Assembly (NCBI RefSeq): GCF_003013715.1
Contig: NC_072812.1
Span: forward strand, 1,054,001-1,118,000
Direction of reading: 5' to 3'
Length of the DNA: 64,000 nucleotides
Source: Candidozyma auris
Taxonomy: Eukaryota; Ascomycota; Pichiomycetes; Serinales; Metschnikowiaceae
Both the position numbers and the translations under genes were made by a program. The notes under the pieces were generated by a model, which was not told the DNA's origin, did no database searches, and saw only the letters and a list, made by a program, of their open reading frames with translations. Shown piece by piece: positions 18,634 through 28,694 of the stretch; the stretch's first letter is position 1, and each line of letters opens with the position of its first letter.

Positions 18634-20301
18634 CTAGCTTAGTAGATCGTGATATATTAGTGCTCCAATAGACTGCTGAGATTGCCTATTCAACACAGGG
18701 CAGCGACTTCGGTAATCACAATTCTGGCATTTAAATTCCGAGTCCGTCCCTCGAGGTTGTCTCTTGCCAGACCAGAACATCGCAGCGTCTTTTAACGCTG
18801 CATTGACTTCCTTAACGTGGTACGGGTACTCCAAAGAGCTGATAAGAGTCGACGACTTAGCATGATGGTAATCGACACATACCGTGGATGACTCGTACTG
18901 ACGAAGTGTGTAAAATATCTGGGCACTCCTGGCCAGAAAAAACCTCGCTGTGAGTGGATATCTCCACGAGTTGAAGAGTGGTGAAATGTCTACTTCATCA
19001 CTCGCGAGGTCGTCTCCGTAGACTACTCTCAAGAAACTTCTAAACTGTTCCTCGCTGATAAACCGTGAAAGATTGTAGTTTAGCCGGATGGCCTCCTCTT
19101 CGCTGCTATACATTTCTCTCATGATTGAGTCGTGAGTTTCGTATCCAATGTCCTCCCCCTTTGCGAGGCGAACATAGTCTAATGCAAGCGCTTCAAAATT
19201 CTGGAGCAAGAGAACTGTTGCATGAGCCTCGCCAATATGACTGTCAGGGTCGACTTGCCGACGTCTTGCGTTTTCCTGATAAGAAGCGTATGCAAAGTCC
19301 TGGTTTCTCATCAAGTTGCGAAGAAATCGAGTATAATACATGCATTGTAATCTGGCTGCATTTAATTGCAGCTTGCTTTTGGGTAAGGACTTCGTTCCCC
19401 TTGTCTTAACGTCTCTTACTTGAATGTTGTACTTTTGATAGTCTCTTTGAAGCTCCTCCTCTGCCTCTGGAATTAGGCGACTCAAGTCCCACACTTGAGA
19501 CGAAAGTGACAAGCCGCTAAATTCTTGAAGAAGATTGTCGGCAGATATATCGGAGTTGCCCCCTGTCGTCTCCTTGTTCTTAGGCTCAAACTGCACAATA
19601 TCTGCAATACCGTTTACGAGTACACTGTCTTTGAATTGATCTTCTTCTGTAGCCAAGTTGCCAGTCTCCAAGTTGACATATGCGTGGACTGCAACTTCTC
19701 TAGCGTGTCTTGTGTGTGCCAAATTTATGCCTCTTTTGATAACGTGTTCTGTGTTTGCTTTACACCAGATTGCCAGACTGAGGTTTCTGCCCAAGTACAA
19801 AGTGTCTTCCTCCGAGTGTTTTGCAGCCACTTCCGCCAATTCTGCTTCAGCGCCAGTTAAGTCTGCCAAAGCATGTTCCTCCTTCTCCAATTTGTCGTGG
19901 TATTCCGATCCTTCAGTTAAACGTGTAGTTTGCTGTTTCTTGCGCAGGCCAGCGTACACATCGTAAAACAATTGAAGCTCACACCACAGTCCCGTCAAGA
20001 GCTTTGTTACCAGTAAACGTGGCTCTGTTTGAAAAGAAGAGTCTCCTTCGTTCACCGTGCAATAATACTCAAATGGCGACGGCTGGAGGTTTCTGGGAAT
20101 ATATAGAAGCGACGTTGGAGGACGATCAAACTTTTGCAAAACCCTATACACAGCAGGGTTGACCAACTCTGGAGTATATGCATCTGTTTGTTTCTGAATG
20201 GAGAACAAAAGCAGTAGTGTAGCTGCTCTGTCTGAGACTATAAGTGGGCGTGGCGGCTTGGATGTGTGCCTGGGCACTCTGAATGTCAACTTTCTGCCCA
20301 T
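18634..20301 (-). CDS. EXO5: Exonuclease V (Exo5/Dem1), mitochondrial iron-sulfur nuclease
   Basis: Exo5 is a single-strand DNA exonuclease of the PD-(D/E)XK fold with a 4Fe-4S cluster; in yeast it maintains mitochondrial DNA. Visible signatures are the first cluster Cys in LLTGLWCELQ, nuclease-core segments such as VNGIADIVQFEP and SKLQLNAARLQCMYY, and the three C-terminal Cys in FKCQNCDYRSRCPV, which complete the cluster. I start at the ATG (20299-20301), giving 555 residues against 585 in S. cerevisiae; the open frame runs 16 codons further to a GTG. The new N-terminus (MGRKLTFRVPRHTSK) is basic without acids, compatible with mitochondrial import. Confidence 0.92.
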   Translation of the reverse strand: MGRKLTFRVPRHTSKPPRPLIVSDRAATLLLLFSIQKQTDAYTPELVNPAVYRVLQKFDRPPTSLLYIPRNLQPSPFEYYCTVNEGDSSFQTEPRLLVTKLLTGLWCELQLFYDVYAGLRKKQQTTRLTEGSEYHDKLEKEEHALADLTGAEAELAEVAAKHSEEDTLYLGRNLSLAIWCKANTEHVIKRGINLAHTRHAREVAVHAYVNLETGNLATEEDQFKDSVLVNGIADIVQFEPKNKETTGGNSDISADNLLQEFSGLSLSSQVWDLSRLIPEAEEELQRDYQKYNIQVRDVKTRGTKSLPKSKLQLNAARLQCMYYTRFLRNLMRNQDFAYASYQENARRRQVDPDSHIGEAHATVLLLQNFEALALDYVRLAKGEDIGYETHDSIMREMYSSEEEAIRLNYNLSRFISEEQFRSFLRVVYGDDLASDEVDISPLFNSWRYPLTARFFLARSAQIFYTLRQYESSTVCVDYHHAKSSTLISSLEYPYHVKEVNAALKDAAMFWSGKRQPRGTDSEFKCQNCDYRSRCPVLNRQSQQSIGALIYHDLLS

Positions 20302-21225
20302 ACCACATTCATGCGGACGAAATCGGTCTTGTTTGTCGTCAGCGGGCACTTTGTTGAGGTTTTAGGTGGACTACTGAGTCGCCAATGGACTTCTCAGGGC
20401 TAGAAAGGGTTCGCTGTGGGATGGGTAGAGCTGAATAATCGGTGCGATCTATATGGCTTATCATGGTGCAGTGCGATACAGATACTGACAAGAGCGATTG
20501 GAGAGGAAGGCTCACGATGTTACGATGTGGCAGAAAATGAAGGTTTTGTAAAAGGGTCGTTTACGATGAATGAGCCAATCAAAAGTAAATTGCACGTGTA
20601 AGTATGTCCCTTGGACGAGTTATTGGGACGTGTCACCAGATAGTAAGCTCCTGTAAGGCACTCGACTGTGGTACTGCCAAAAGAAAAAGCTACAGATAAT
20701 ATGAGCTTTTCTGCTTCGTTTAAACTTTATACTTGAAAAATTCCTACAGTTTGATGCATGCTTCGGTCCAAAGCGACCCAGCGCAAGATGGCTTGTGAAC
20801 TATATCGAATAGACCACTTCCAAGATGAAATATTGATATCTCTTTATAGTTTGATTACCTCACAATTATCAAGACTCAATTTATCGTTCTTCATTTTTTG
20901 TTGATGAGGAGATCTATTTTTACTGTGAGTTTTTCTATTTGCTAAGATTGCGCAGCAATTTGTAAATGCTGCAAAATTACTCACAATATGGATGAACTTG
21001 AGATATTCCATTGATCACCTCATGTATTCGCCTAACGAGAAGCATTTCATAGCTTGATCGTCAGAAGGTAAAAATGATTCTCTTTTTCACAGAGACCCGG
21101 GTATTGAAGTTAAGTAGGCGCCTATCGCGTCATAGTAAACGCGTACATTTCAAAGTTCAAATCTTGTCTAATGTTACAGGCTAAACTAGATTCTATAACG
21201 TATTTTAAATGTACAAGTCTTGCAG
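20302..21225. other. Intergenic, EXO5 upstream region
   Basis: A 924-bp stretch holding a CACGTG element at 20593-20598 and AT-rich sequence toward the 3' end of the next gene. No convincing ORF, tRNA or repeat is visible. Confidence 0.6.
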
Positions 21226-22860
21226 CTAGTGAATTCCTCTCTTCATCTTCAAAGAGTCACGCTTCTTTTCACTTAAGCTGAACTGGCCAGGCAAATTTAT
21301 CTTATTGTTGCCGTTGGCCATTGCAGATTCTCTAACTGGGCTCTCTTGCATCAATGGCCCATTGCGCAAGCCTCCTGTGCTAGGCAGCGTGCCAATAATA
21401 CCGCTTGACAGCGTGGGACCCAGAAAGTATCCGTGCTCCTCCGATGGGGTGGTTGCTGAAAGAAAAGGCGAATTGAGCGCCTCACCAGCCCCAAGCGAGC
21501 TTGGCCCAGACAGTCCACCGGGTATATGCATGTTCACGTTTTGGAGTAAATTGCAAGTATCAGTATTGATCGTTAGTGGGCGAGGGAATGAGCCATTGAG
21601 GCCGTTCCCACGGCTGGAGGAGCGCGATCTCAGCGGCTCCAGATCAGTTTCGTCCATTTCCGAGCCAGACCCGGCAGATCCAGGTGCTGGCTGTAGGTAA
21701 CTGTTGGGGAAAGTATTGAGGGGTGTGCTTCCAGATGAGAACGAGCTTTTCGATGAGCTTGGAGGGGTCTGATAGTCAAGCATCATAGAGTTGAACCCGC
21801 CAGGAGCAGGCCCCAAGCAAGGGTTCAGGCTTTGATGCAGATTCGACAGAGGAGCAGCAACTGCTCTCAGAATGAAAGCTCTCGGAACGTAATCATGCAT
21901 CAGCTGAAGAGAGTCCGTGGAGTTGTTTTGATCGCCATGCATTCCCAAATTCGCATTGGGACGAATATTCGACAAGTTTCCCACATGCAACCAGTTGGAG
22001 CCGTTGTATGAGTTGTTTCTAGTAAGAGAATGTTTTCTCAAGTTGAAAGATGAGGATCTCAGCCTCGAAAGAGCGGCTGCCTGAGCCGCCAGCGAAGGCT
22101 GCTGCTGGTAAGATGCAACATTCAGTTCGTTCAACAGCAAGTTCAGGATCGACAGCTGACGCATGCCCACAACCCCGTAGACGCCATTCCCGCTGTTGCC
22201 GTTAGAAGCAGTATTGCCCCAGTTGGGGTTTATGTTTGAAGGCACTTGTACGCTAGTAGAAGGCGGTATGCTAGGAGGGTGGGACGAGGAAGATCTCTGA
22301 GCGGAGCACAAGTCAATGAACCGTTTTCGTATAAGCAGCAAGATGATGGGCTGGTACGTGTGGTTCTTCAAGTAGTCCAGGCTGAGCACACACTGTGTAT
22401 CGTATAAGGGAGCCTGCTCCGTATTGTTTTTCATGAGACTGAGCATGGTTTCGTTCGCCACACGCGACACGAGACCCAGGGGAGGCACGCAGCCCAGAAA
22501 CGGCGTCGTCGTCGGAAGCAGCATGATATCGGAGTATATGCCAAGCACAAGCTGGTCAAACAACGGAGTGAAAGTGAGGGAGTAACTCTTGAGCAGCTTT
22601 GGCCCCAGCAGGGGCTCGTCCACGTCGGTCAAGATATCGTCCGATTCCGCGTGAGCAGGATGGTGGTAGAAGGAAGAAGAGCCAGGAGTAGGCGCAACAG
22701 CACCAGAGTTGGAGGAGGGCCCGCCAAAGTACGAGTTGGGCATATGGTTGGGCGGATCGACCGGGGTCTTGAGGGTCTGGTCGACTGGAGTCAAGGGCGC
22801 GTCGAAATCGCCATGAAGCGATTTATTCATCTTCAATGTGAGTGTCTTTTTGTTGAGCAT
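21226..22860 (-). CDS. Ser/Pro/Asn-rich protein of unknown function
   Basis: A 544-residue protein I cannot assign. The N-terminal 70 residues are disordered with TP dipeptides (APLTPVDQTLKTPVDPP), possible proline-directed kinase sites. An ordered block of about 110 residues follows (LLKSYSLTFTPLFDQLVLGIYSD, then PFLGCVPPLGLVSRVANETM, then QPIILLLIRKRFIDLC). A second ordered patch, VGMRQLSILNLLLNELNVASYQQQ, sits in a long Ser/Asn/Gly/Pro-rich tail containing RSSSFNLRKHSLTR and basic RS/RSS sites that could be phosphorylated. There is no signal peptide or zinc finger. The ordered block followed by low complexity is typical of fungal regulatory proteins. It shares a 2.1-kb intergenic region with the divergent 688-aa gene, suggesting complex regulation. 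Confidence 0.82.
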   Translation of the reverse strand: MLNKKTLTLKMNKSLHGDFDAPLTPVDQTLKTPVDPPNHMPNSYFGGPSSNSGAVAPTPGSSSFYHHPAHAESDDILTDVDEPLLGPKLLKSYSLTFTPLFDQLVLGIYSDIMLLPTTTPFLGCVPPLGLVSRVANETMLSLMKNNTEQAPLYDTQCVLSLDYLKNHTYQPIILLLIRKRFIDLCSAQRSSSSHPPSIPPSTSVQVPSNINPNWGNTASNGNSGNGVYGVVGMRQLSILNLLLNELNVASYQQQPSLAAQAAALSRLRSSSFNLRKHSLTRNNSYNGSNWLHVGNLSNIRPNANLGMHGDQNNSTDSLQLMHDYVPRAFILRAVAAPLSNLHQSLNPCLGPAPGGFNSMMLDYQTPPSSSKSSFSSGSTPLNTFPNSYLQPAPGSAGSGSEMDETDLEPLRSRSSSRGNGLNGSFPRPLTINTDTCNLLQNVNMHIPGGLSGPSSLGAGEALNSPFLSATTPSEEHGYFLGPTLSSGIIGTLPSTGGLRNGPLMQESPVRESAMANGNNKINLPGQFSLSEKKRDSLKMKRGIH

Positions 22861-23061
22861 GGCAAGGAACTAGGTGGAATTGGAAAAGAAAATAATAGTG
22901 CCCGTCCAGCGGTGGTAGAACTGGTGCTGGTTGCCAAATGGAACTGGAAGGAGGGAGGGAGGGAAGGAAACGCGTAAGGTTAGGCGGTGAATTTGGTGTT
23001 GGAGGGAGACAGGCGAGAGACAGGAACCAGGCAGCAGTTCGTAGGAGGCAGCGGATACAGC

Positions 23062-23132
23062 GAAAAAGCAAAAAGCAAAAAGCAAAAAGCGAAAAGCGAA
23101 AAAGCAAATAGCAAAAAGCAAAAGGCAAAAAG
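23062..23132. repeat. A-rich tandem repeat, about ten 7-bp units
   Basis: About ten imperfect copies of AAAAAGC (variants GAAAAGC, AAATAGC, AAAAGGC) in tandem, 200-270 bp upstream of the Ser/Pro/Asn-rich gene. Confidence 0.85.
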
Positions 23133-23877
23133 GTATAGGAAGCTTTGCGGTGATACCAAAAAGTGGCGGGAGTAGGCGGAGAAAGCAGCGGTATATATAT
23201 GAAAACGAGCACTCGGGGAGGCGCACCTGGGGCAAGTAAAAGTGGTACGAAGCAGGCGGTGGGAGAGGGAGCGGAGGGAATTAAAAGTGCGAAAGGTGCG
23301 AGGCAGGAAGTGGACGCTGTGAGGATAAGCTTGCAAATAGTAGCGAGCTCGCAAAGGGGGGAGACGCGCGTGGTAATTATTCCCAATTGGTGCGAGAAGG
23401 CCCCCAAAAAAACCCTGGGAAGCGAGCGAAAAAAGTGACACTGGGAACCTCATTCAGTGCGAAAGTCCCCCAATGGGCTCAATGGGAGCAAGTTTAATTG
23501 GGCAACGGTCATTAATGCAAGCACGAAGAGATATTCCTTCTCTTACTCGTTTTTCGTTTGTGGTGGTGTCGGTGGTTTTTGCATGTACATTTCTTTATTT
23601 TATTTTATTTTTTTTTTTCCTTGAAGAATGCCGCTCTTGCACTCCGTATTCAGTTATTCTATTGCTTTCAAGCCCGCTTGGGCCTCATCCTACGCGACGC
23701 GAGCAGGTGCCGTGTTTGGCCGTCCCGCAACTCTGGGACAGACACCCCGGCGCCAAGATCCTCTGAAAGCGTCCTCAGCAGCTGGAGGATCTCCCGGTCC
23801 GCGAGTCACCAAAGAGGCATATGCTGATTCAGTTACGGTGCAGCGGCGGCCCATGTTTAGTTTTCTTTTTCTTTTTC

Positions 23878-23898
23878 TTTTTTTTTTTTTTTTTTTTT
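23878..23898 (+). repeat. Poly(dT) tract, 21 nt
   Basis: An uninterrupted run of 21 T in a longer T/C-rich stretch, probably a nucleosome-depleting element of the divergent promoter. Confidence 0.9.
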
Positions 23899-24436
23899 AC
23901 GATCTCCTATCTGATTTTTTTTTTTCTTCTTTAAATCTTCTTTCAACCTCGTATTTCTGTGGCCTTGGTCTCCGTAATGCTCCTTTTCTGTTCTCTCCCT
24001 TCTTTCCTTGTCTCGTGCTCTTCAAGTCGCCTTGTGCTCTCCACTTACGAAATGTACCCCTGCCGGGAAGCAGGACTGCCAGGAAGCAGGGGACCCTGGC
24101 TAAACCAGAGGCTGAAGCACTAGCATGGCAGTTTCCTCATTGTCTAAGGGGCACGAGACATATCTCTGATCAAGCCCACTTGTATGCATTTGCAGCCATT
24201 CGTGCTTTGTTACGGGCCAAAGGCTGGCGGCTCTTTTCTCGACGTCTTTTTTTTTGCACCCACTTTCAGCTTCTCGCTCGACCTTCGTTGCAGAAGTTTG
24301 CATTGGCTGCGAATTCTCGCCCTCTCAAAAAAGACTAATGAGAGCACATCCTCGAAGATTAAGGAAAAAAAAAGTGCAAATACCCACTACCACGCTGTGG
24401 AAATACCAATCCTCATGTGGTGATGTCTTTGGCGCT

Positions 24437-24666
24437 CGAGGCCTCGACGGCCTGCAAAGTCCTAGTGGCTTGGGGGCTCGACCACCCACTCGCTGTGGGG
24501 TTCAGTGGTAGACTCCACTGGGTTTGGGTAAATCCCATGTACCCTACCTACGGACGGGAATTTAGAATGGACCTCGTAATTTGCGTCTAGAGGCACCACG
24601 GAAAGTTTTGGAGAGAGTGCTGCGTGTTGGAGTCGATCCGAAGTTGGATCTACCCTTAGGGCAACT
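24437..24666 (+). ncRNA. Possible structured non-coding RNA (unassigned)
   Basis: This GC-rich block has no plausible ORF but contains consecutive perfect hairpins: CCCAC-TCGCT-GTGGG (24484-24498), CAGTGG-TAGACT-CCACTG (24502-24519) and TGGG-TAAAT-CCCA (24524-24536, flanked by GGGT/ACCC), then AAGTTG/CAACTT enclosing CCC-TTA-GGG (24640-24666). A segment reading GGTTCAGTGGTAGA (24498-24511) matches a tRNA-Gly-type A box, but no good B box or cloverleaf follows. I could not match it to RNase P, MRP, SRP, snRNA or U3 signatures. Both strand and boundaries are uncertain, and it may only be a structured promoter or leader. Confidence 0.3.
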
Positions 24667-24964
24667 TTTCTGTGCCAATGCTTCCCTCCTAAGACACCGA
24701 AGAATTGATATGAACATGGCGAGTAGGGTGAAGAAACCGGCGTAGAATTGACGCGCTACACTTGACGAATTGCTCTTCTTTACTATCCTTTTGCTTATCT
24801 ACTTAAGCTGACTTAGGTTATCTCCATAGTCACTGTGTCGCTCTCTGGGTTCGTTTCGCAGTAGGGCGTTTTTGCAACCATTTCCACCTTTTTCTCCCAC
24901 ACTCTTCTGCCCTGTTATACCCTTCAGCAGAAGAATATCAAACCATTAAAAAATTCAGTAAATC

Positions 24965-27031
24965 ATGCTCATCGATTTTTCCACTGAGATCATGTTGAAC
25001 TTCAACTCCAAGGAGTATTATCGGGTTCTAGTACTTCTTGTCAACTGCTACCCAGAGGAGCTCACTGCTCTGGCCAAAGCTGCGTCTGCAATTGCCCTAG
25101 TCAGATTGGGTAGATTAAGAGGCGCCGTCCATTTTCTTATTCAGGCTATAGAGGCGGCGCCCAACCCTTCCGATAGAAAGCTCTATATGTTCGTTCTCAA
25201 AACAATACTTGAAGACAACGGTCGACGCTCCCCAAAGTTCCTGAAGATCGTAAACGATACGATCGCCACTGATGAAGACAGAAAAATTATTGGCTCCTGG
25301 ATGGGCTACTTCTATAACTTGCCGCCTCCCCAACCGCTTCTTGCTCAGGTCCAGCGCTATGAGACCGCTGGTGGCCTCATTACGCCCAATTCCTTCTGCG
25401 CAGCAGTCAAGAGGGATACCTCCAATACACGATTGGTGGACGAAAAGACACTTCCATATAGAATATTTGATCTAATCGAGGAATTTGGCCCATGGGATGT
25501 GACAAACTCTCTCATCAAGTCTCACTACAATCACAACACAAAGATTCGAAGACTTATTGAGCTGTCGTCCAGTTTATTAACGCTCGAAGAAGACATGACA
25601 GGCGCTCTTGATTTCTCGGCAATAAGCTGTGTGAGGGCAACTCTTGCAATGATCTACTTTCTTAAGCACGACTACCAGAAAGCCTGCCTCTGGTGTGACG
25701 AATACTTTTCTCTTTCTGACCACCTTCGTCTCGTTCTCTCCCCAGACAATATGAGCGGTGTTGCAACTAAGGATATCGTCACAGTACTGATGATTATGAC
25801 TAACTGTATTGAGCTAGGTATACTTGCCGATATTCCCCTTCTCGAAACATTACTATCCAGACTTCTTGATCCTAAGACGAGCATGATAGAGCTCAGGAGA
25901 GAAGAGAATAGTACAGATGGGGAATCAATAACAGATTTGGGCTCCTCTGACCTATGTGAACGGCATGTTTGGAACTCACTATCAACTCAAGAAGAATCGC
26001 CGCATGTCTTATCCTTTTCCATGAGAAAGTCTCAATTCTTTTCATGCTGTGGTCATCTTCACAGGCAGATTGCTGCAAAAAAAGCTACCCCTGTCAACAT
26101 AAGCATCGATTGTGAGAAACAATTATTGGGCAAATGTTACGATTTTAACGAGTGCATCGAAACAGCTAGGCTGTACATATTAGCAGCAGCTTGTCACCCT
26201 CTCGAGGACCCGCTCTTGTACCGCATGTACGATAGGGTAATTTGGGCACTTTGCTTGGCTGGAGGCATTCATACAAGGGTTGTATCGATGTTCTTGACTG
26301 CTCGTAATAAGGCACAATATGCTGCAACCTTTGTGCCCGCTATTAGGGAACAACCTTTTGATAACAAAACATATCTTGTAGGGCATAGCCCTGGAATGCC
26401 ACATCGTCCAAAACTGGCACCTTTATCGAGCTTTTCAAGTAGGTCTTACAGCTTCGTGAACCTCCACAGATTGCAAGGGAGACCAGTTTCTCTAGCGGAA
26501 CCTTGTGGTCCATATCGACCCCAAGCAGTCATTCGAAGAGGAAACTCAAAAAAAAACCAATCAAATTGGTTTTCTGACAACAAACACGATAGTGTATTTT
26601 CAGGAGCCGTCATTTCTCCATGGCCAGATTTCAAAGATTTGCATGAAACATTATATGAGATGTATCAATTCATCACCATGACACACAGATTTGCGAGAAA
26701 CAAGCTTATTTTCGACGACCTAGATCCAGTTTTCTTGTCTCCCTCCGTCTTCGAGCACAATTTGGGCAATGAGGGCACAACTATTTTTTTGGCAAACCAG
26801 TATTTTTCGGGCGTCAAGAAATTCAAGGCCAGTAGTGGTCTCTTTATAGAGCCTGAATTGCGTCCACGGATCAAGCTTCTGCCAGAAATCGTTGAGCGGC
26901 ACTTTGCGTTGAGTAAGGATTTGGCACGCTTGTGGGGCACATCTTATCTCCAGCATCATAGTGATATTCCATGGTGGGCCACTGATGTATTGACTTGGGC
27001 AGGTATGGATCTAGGTATCTTCAGGCGCTAA
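24965..27031 (+). CDS. Unrecognised 688-residue helical-repeat protein
   Basis: I do not recognise this protein. The N-terminus is helical with a tetratricopeptide-like pair: KEYYRVLVLLVNCYPEEL, then KAASAIALVRLGRLRGAVHFLIQAIEAAP, with the small/large residue spacing of TPR helices. A second helical section at about residues 200-310 (CVRATLAMIYFLKHDYQKACLWCDEYF) also looks TPR-like. The central region (320-370) is acidic and Ser-rich; a low-complexity basic section at about 490-540 contains SSFSSRSYSF. No signal peptide, membrane segment or catalytic motif is obvious. The uninterrupted 2-kb frame and a start 3 bases after AAATC support a real gene. A scaffold role is a guess from the repeats. 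Confidence 0.8.
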   Translation: MLIDFSTEIMLNFNSKEYYRVLVLLVNCYPEELTALAKAASAIALVRLGRLRGAVHFLIQAIEAAPNPSDRKLYMFVLKTILEDNGRRSPKFLKIVNDTIATDEDRKIIGSWMGYFYNLPPPQPLLAQVQRYETAGGLITPNSFCAAVKRDTSNTRLVDEKTLPYRIFDLIEEFGPWDVTNSLIKSHYNHNTKIRRLIELSSSLLTLEEDMTGALDFSAISCVRATLAMIYFLKHDYQKACLWCDEYFSLSDHLRLVLSPDNMSGVATKDIVTVLMIMTNCIELGILADIPLLETLLSRLLDPKTSMIELRREENSTDGESITDLGSSDLCERHVWNSLSTQEESPHVLSFSMRKSQFFSCCGHLHRQIAAKKATPVNISIDCEKQLLGKCYDFNECIETARLYILAAACHPLEDPLLYRMYDRVIWALCLAGGIHTRVVSMFLTARNKAQYAATFVPAIREQPFDNKTYLVGHSPGMPHRPKLAPLSSFSSRSYSFVNLHRLQGRPVSLAEPCGPYRPQAVIRRGNSKKNQSNWFSDNKHDSVFSGAVISPWPDFKDLHETLYEMYQFITMTHRFARNKLIFDDLDPVFLSPSVFEHNLGNEGTTIFLANQYFSGVKKFKASSGLFIEPELRPRIKLLPEIVERHFALSKDLARLWGTSYLQHHSDIPWWATDVLTWAGMDLGIFRR

Positions 27032-27613
27032 CTTGTAGCATTTTGTACCTAAACAATGAGGTCGTAATAGTCAGCTTTAAACCCTTCAATAATTATATTA
27101 AAACGATAGATCAGAATCACTATGTAAATTGGTGTATCTGTTTTGGGGTGAAATAAGTGCTTGTGACATAAGCTTTCTAGATATATCTCGGCAGTGGGTA
27201 ATCCTCGGCAGGTGTGACCACAAAAAATTATGATAGAATGAAACTTCTCGGATTATTGGACTACTTGAACCCAAAATACCTAAAAAAGCCAGCTTTTTCT
27301 TTATTTTACCTACTATGATCTACTTCGCCAGCGGATGACGTCCTTAGCATTTAACCCATGCTATGATTGCCAATTTGATGCAAAAAAGCCCAAATCAATA
27401 GTTACTGACATTGAGGGAATTGAGCACAGTTTTATGATCAAATCGTGATCAACATCGAAAGCTTTTCTTCTTCCTGACCATAAGTTTTCTTGTGAAAACA
27501 GTTGCTGAGTCCATAGTGTGCATATTGGTGTGGATCATGGCCCTGAATCTTGTGCACTTCTCAACCACGATAGTCATAAATTCGATACTTTGTACATCCC
27601 AGTACTCTTCAAC
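27032..27613. other. Intergenic upstream of the 297-aa membrane protein
   Basis: A 582-bp AT-rich stretch. An in-frame extension of the next gene reaches 27518 through non-diagnostic sequence. No RNA gene is visible. Confidence 0.5.
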
Positions 27614-28507
27614 ATGGAGTCGGATTCGGATGAAGATATTGAGAACTTCGACATCTTCCGCGATCTAGATTTGGATCTAATGGATGTGTTCACCCGATCA
27701 CAGCGAGCCGAGCTTAGAAGAATGGCCAGAATGCATAATCTTCGAACCACAAGCGATTTTGTGAGGTTGTTTCAACAACGAAGAAACGAACGCATATTGA
27801 AGATTCACTGGCTTTTTGGCTTCTTTCCACTTCCAAATGTCGACTACGCTTTGCTCTGGAGACGTCATAGACCAGCCGATTTGGTCAGATCCAGCATGAG
27901 ATTCTTTGTTGCCATAACAGCAGCAGCTGTTAGACTAAGCCGGCTTTTTGTTTACGGAATTGCTGTGTTCCAGTGGCTCAGGGACATACTCCAAGCTGTG
28001 TTGATTTATAGTTCCATGGTGACATTCTCGCCGAACTTCTTCGTCGATATCGAGACCTATATATTCAGAGATAGCAAAGATGTTTTGCGACCTCGAAATG
28101 CAACATCGTGGATAGATAATCTACCGATAAATGATGGAAGTGTGTTCGACTGGAACTTGTGGTTGACCTTGCTACGAGACATGGTCTCTAGTACAGTGCG
28201 GTTACAGTGTTCCACTGACCTGGTCACCAAGGAACAAACATGTGAGATCGATAGGAATGCGTTGATATTTCGTTTCAGCGACGTCGTTGCCCTCCACTTC
28301 CCCATCTTCGACAGATTGCCATCAATAGTGCTCACAATTCTTATGGTGTTCATCTACGTTGCGTACGGATTTGCGGGCCAAATGATCTCCTTCAACGTGT
28401 TGTTTTACTTCATGATGCAAGTATACAATCGTCTTAGTAGCATGATAAGATTCACAACGGGCATTGCAAAGATATTATGGCACAACGGTGCTGACTTGAT
28501 AATGTGA
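27614..28507 (+). CDS. Unrecognised integral membrane protein with acidic N-terminus
   Basis: A 297-residue protein starting at MESDSDEDIENFDIF; I prefer this ATG over upstream in-frame starts because the acidic stretch begins there and follows AAC. The N-terminus is highly acidic, followed by a basic helix (RSQRAELRRMARMHNLR). Hydrophobic segments are near residues 95-150 (FFVAITAAAVRLSRLFVYGIAV, LQAVLIYSSMVTF) and 245-285 (LPSIVLTILMVFIYVAYGFAGQM, then NVLFYFMMQ). Two Cys in a hydrophilic middle domain (RLQCSTD, EQTCEID) could be disulfide-bonded if lumenal. No family is recognised. Confidence 0.75.
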   Translation: MESDSDEDIENFDIFRDLDLDLMDVFTRSQRAELRRMARMHNLRTTSDFVRLFQQRRNERILKIHWLFGFFPLPNVDYALLWRRHRPADLVRSSMRFFVAITAAAVRLSRLFVYGIAVFQWLRDILQAVLIYSSMVTFSPNFFVDIETYIFRDSKDVLRPRNATSWIDNLPINDGSVFDWNLWLTLLRDMVSSTVRLQCSTDLVTKEQTCEIDRNALIFRFSDVVALHFPIFDRLPSIVLTILMVFIYVAYGFAGQMISFNVLFYFMMQVYNRLSSMIRFTTGIAKILWHNGADLIM

Positions 28508-28694
28508 ACCTTTCTAAATTTCAAGGCTCCGAGGCTTCCGAATTAGGAAGAGCGACCTGGAGCGCGCTATACTTGGCCATACAGGGCAACATTGATGCTG
28601 ACCCCCGCTAATTGTCACGGGGTTAAGTCTGGAGATAATTGAATATTTATTCGCTGATCTCCTCCTTTCTTCCAATCAACCTTTCATAACAGCG

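Larger units (their letters stand above)
22861..24964. other. Long divergent intergenic region with repeats and hairpins
   Basis: A 2.1-kb gap between two divergent genes. It holds the A-rich 7-bp repeat (23062-23132), poly(dT) tracts (23608-23618 and 23878-23898) and a GC-rich block with consecutive hairpins (24437-24666). Long open frames here are produced by the repeats and T tracts (runs of Phe, Leu and Ala) and are not considered genes. Confidence 0.6.

Noticed and set aside
22823..23453. Overlapping minus-strand frames of 120-194 codons
   Set aside because: They arise from the AAAAAGC repeat (runs of Leu/Phe/Ala/Cys) and have no recognisable domain.
23628..24338. 236-codon plus-strand frame
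   Set aside because: It runs through T tracts, giving long Phe/Leu stretches that mimic membrane segments. No other feature supports a gene.
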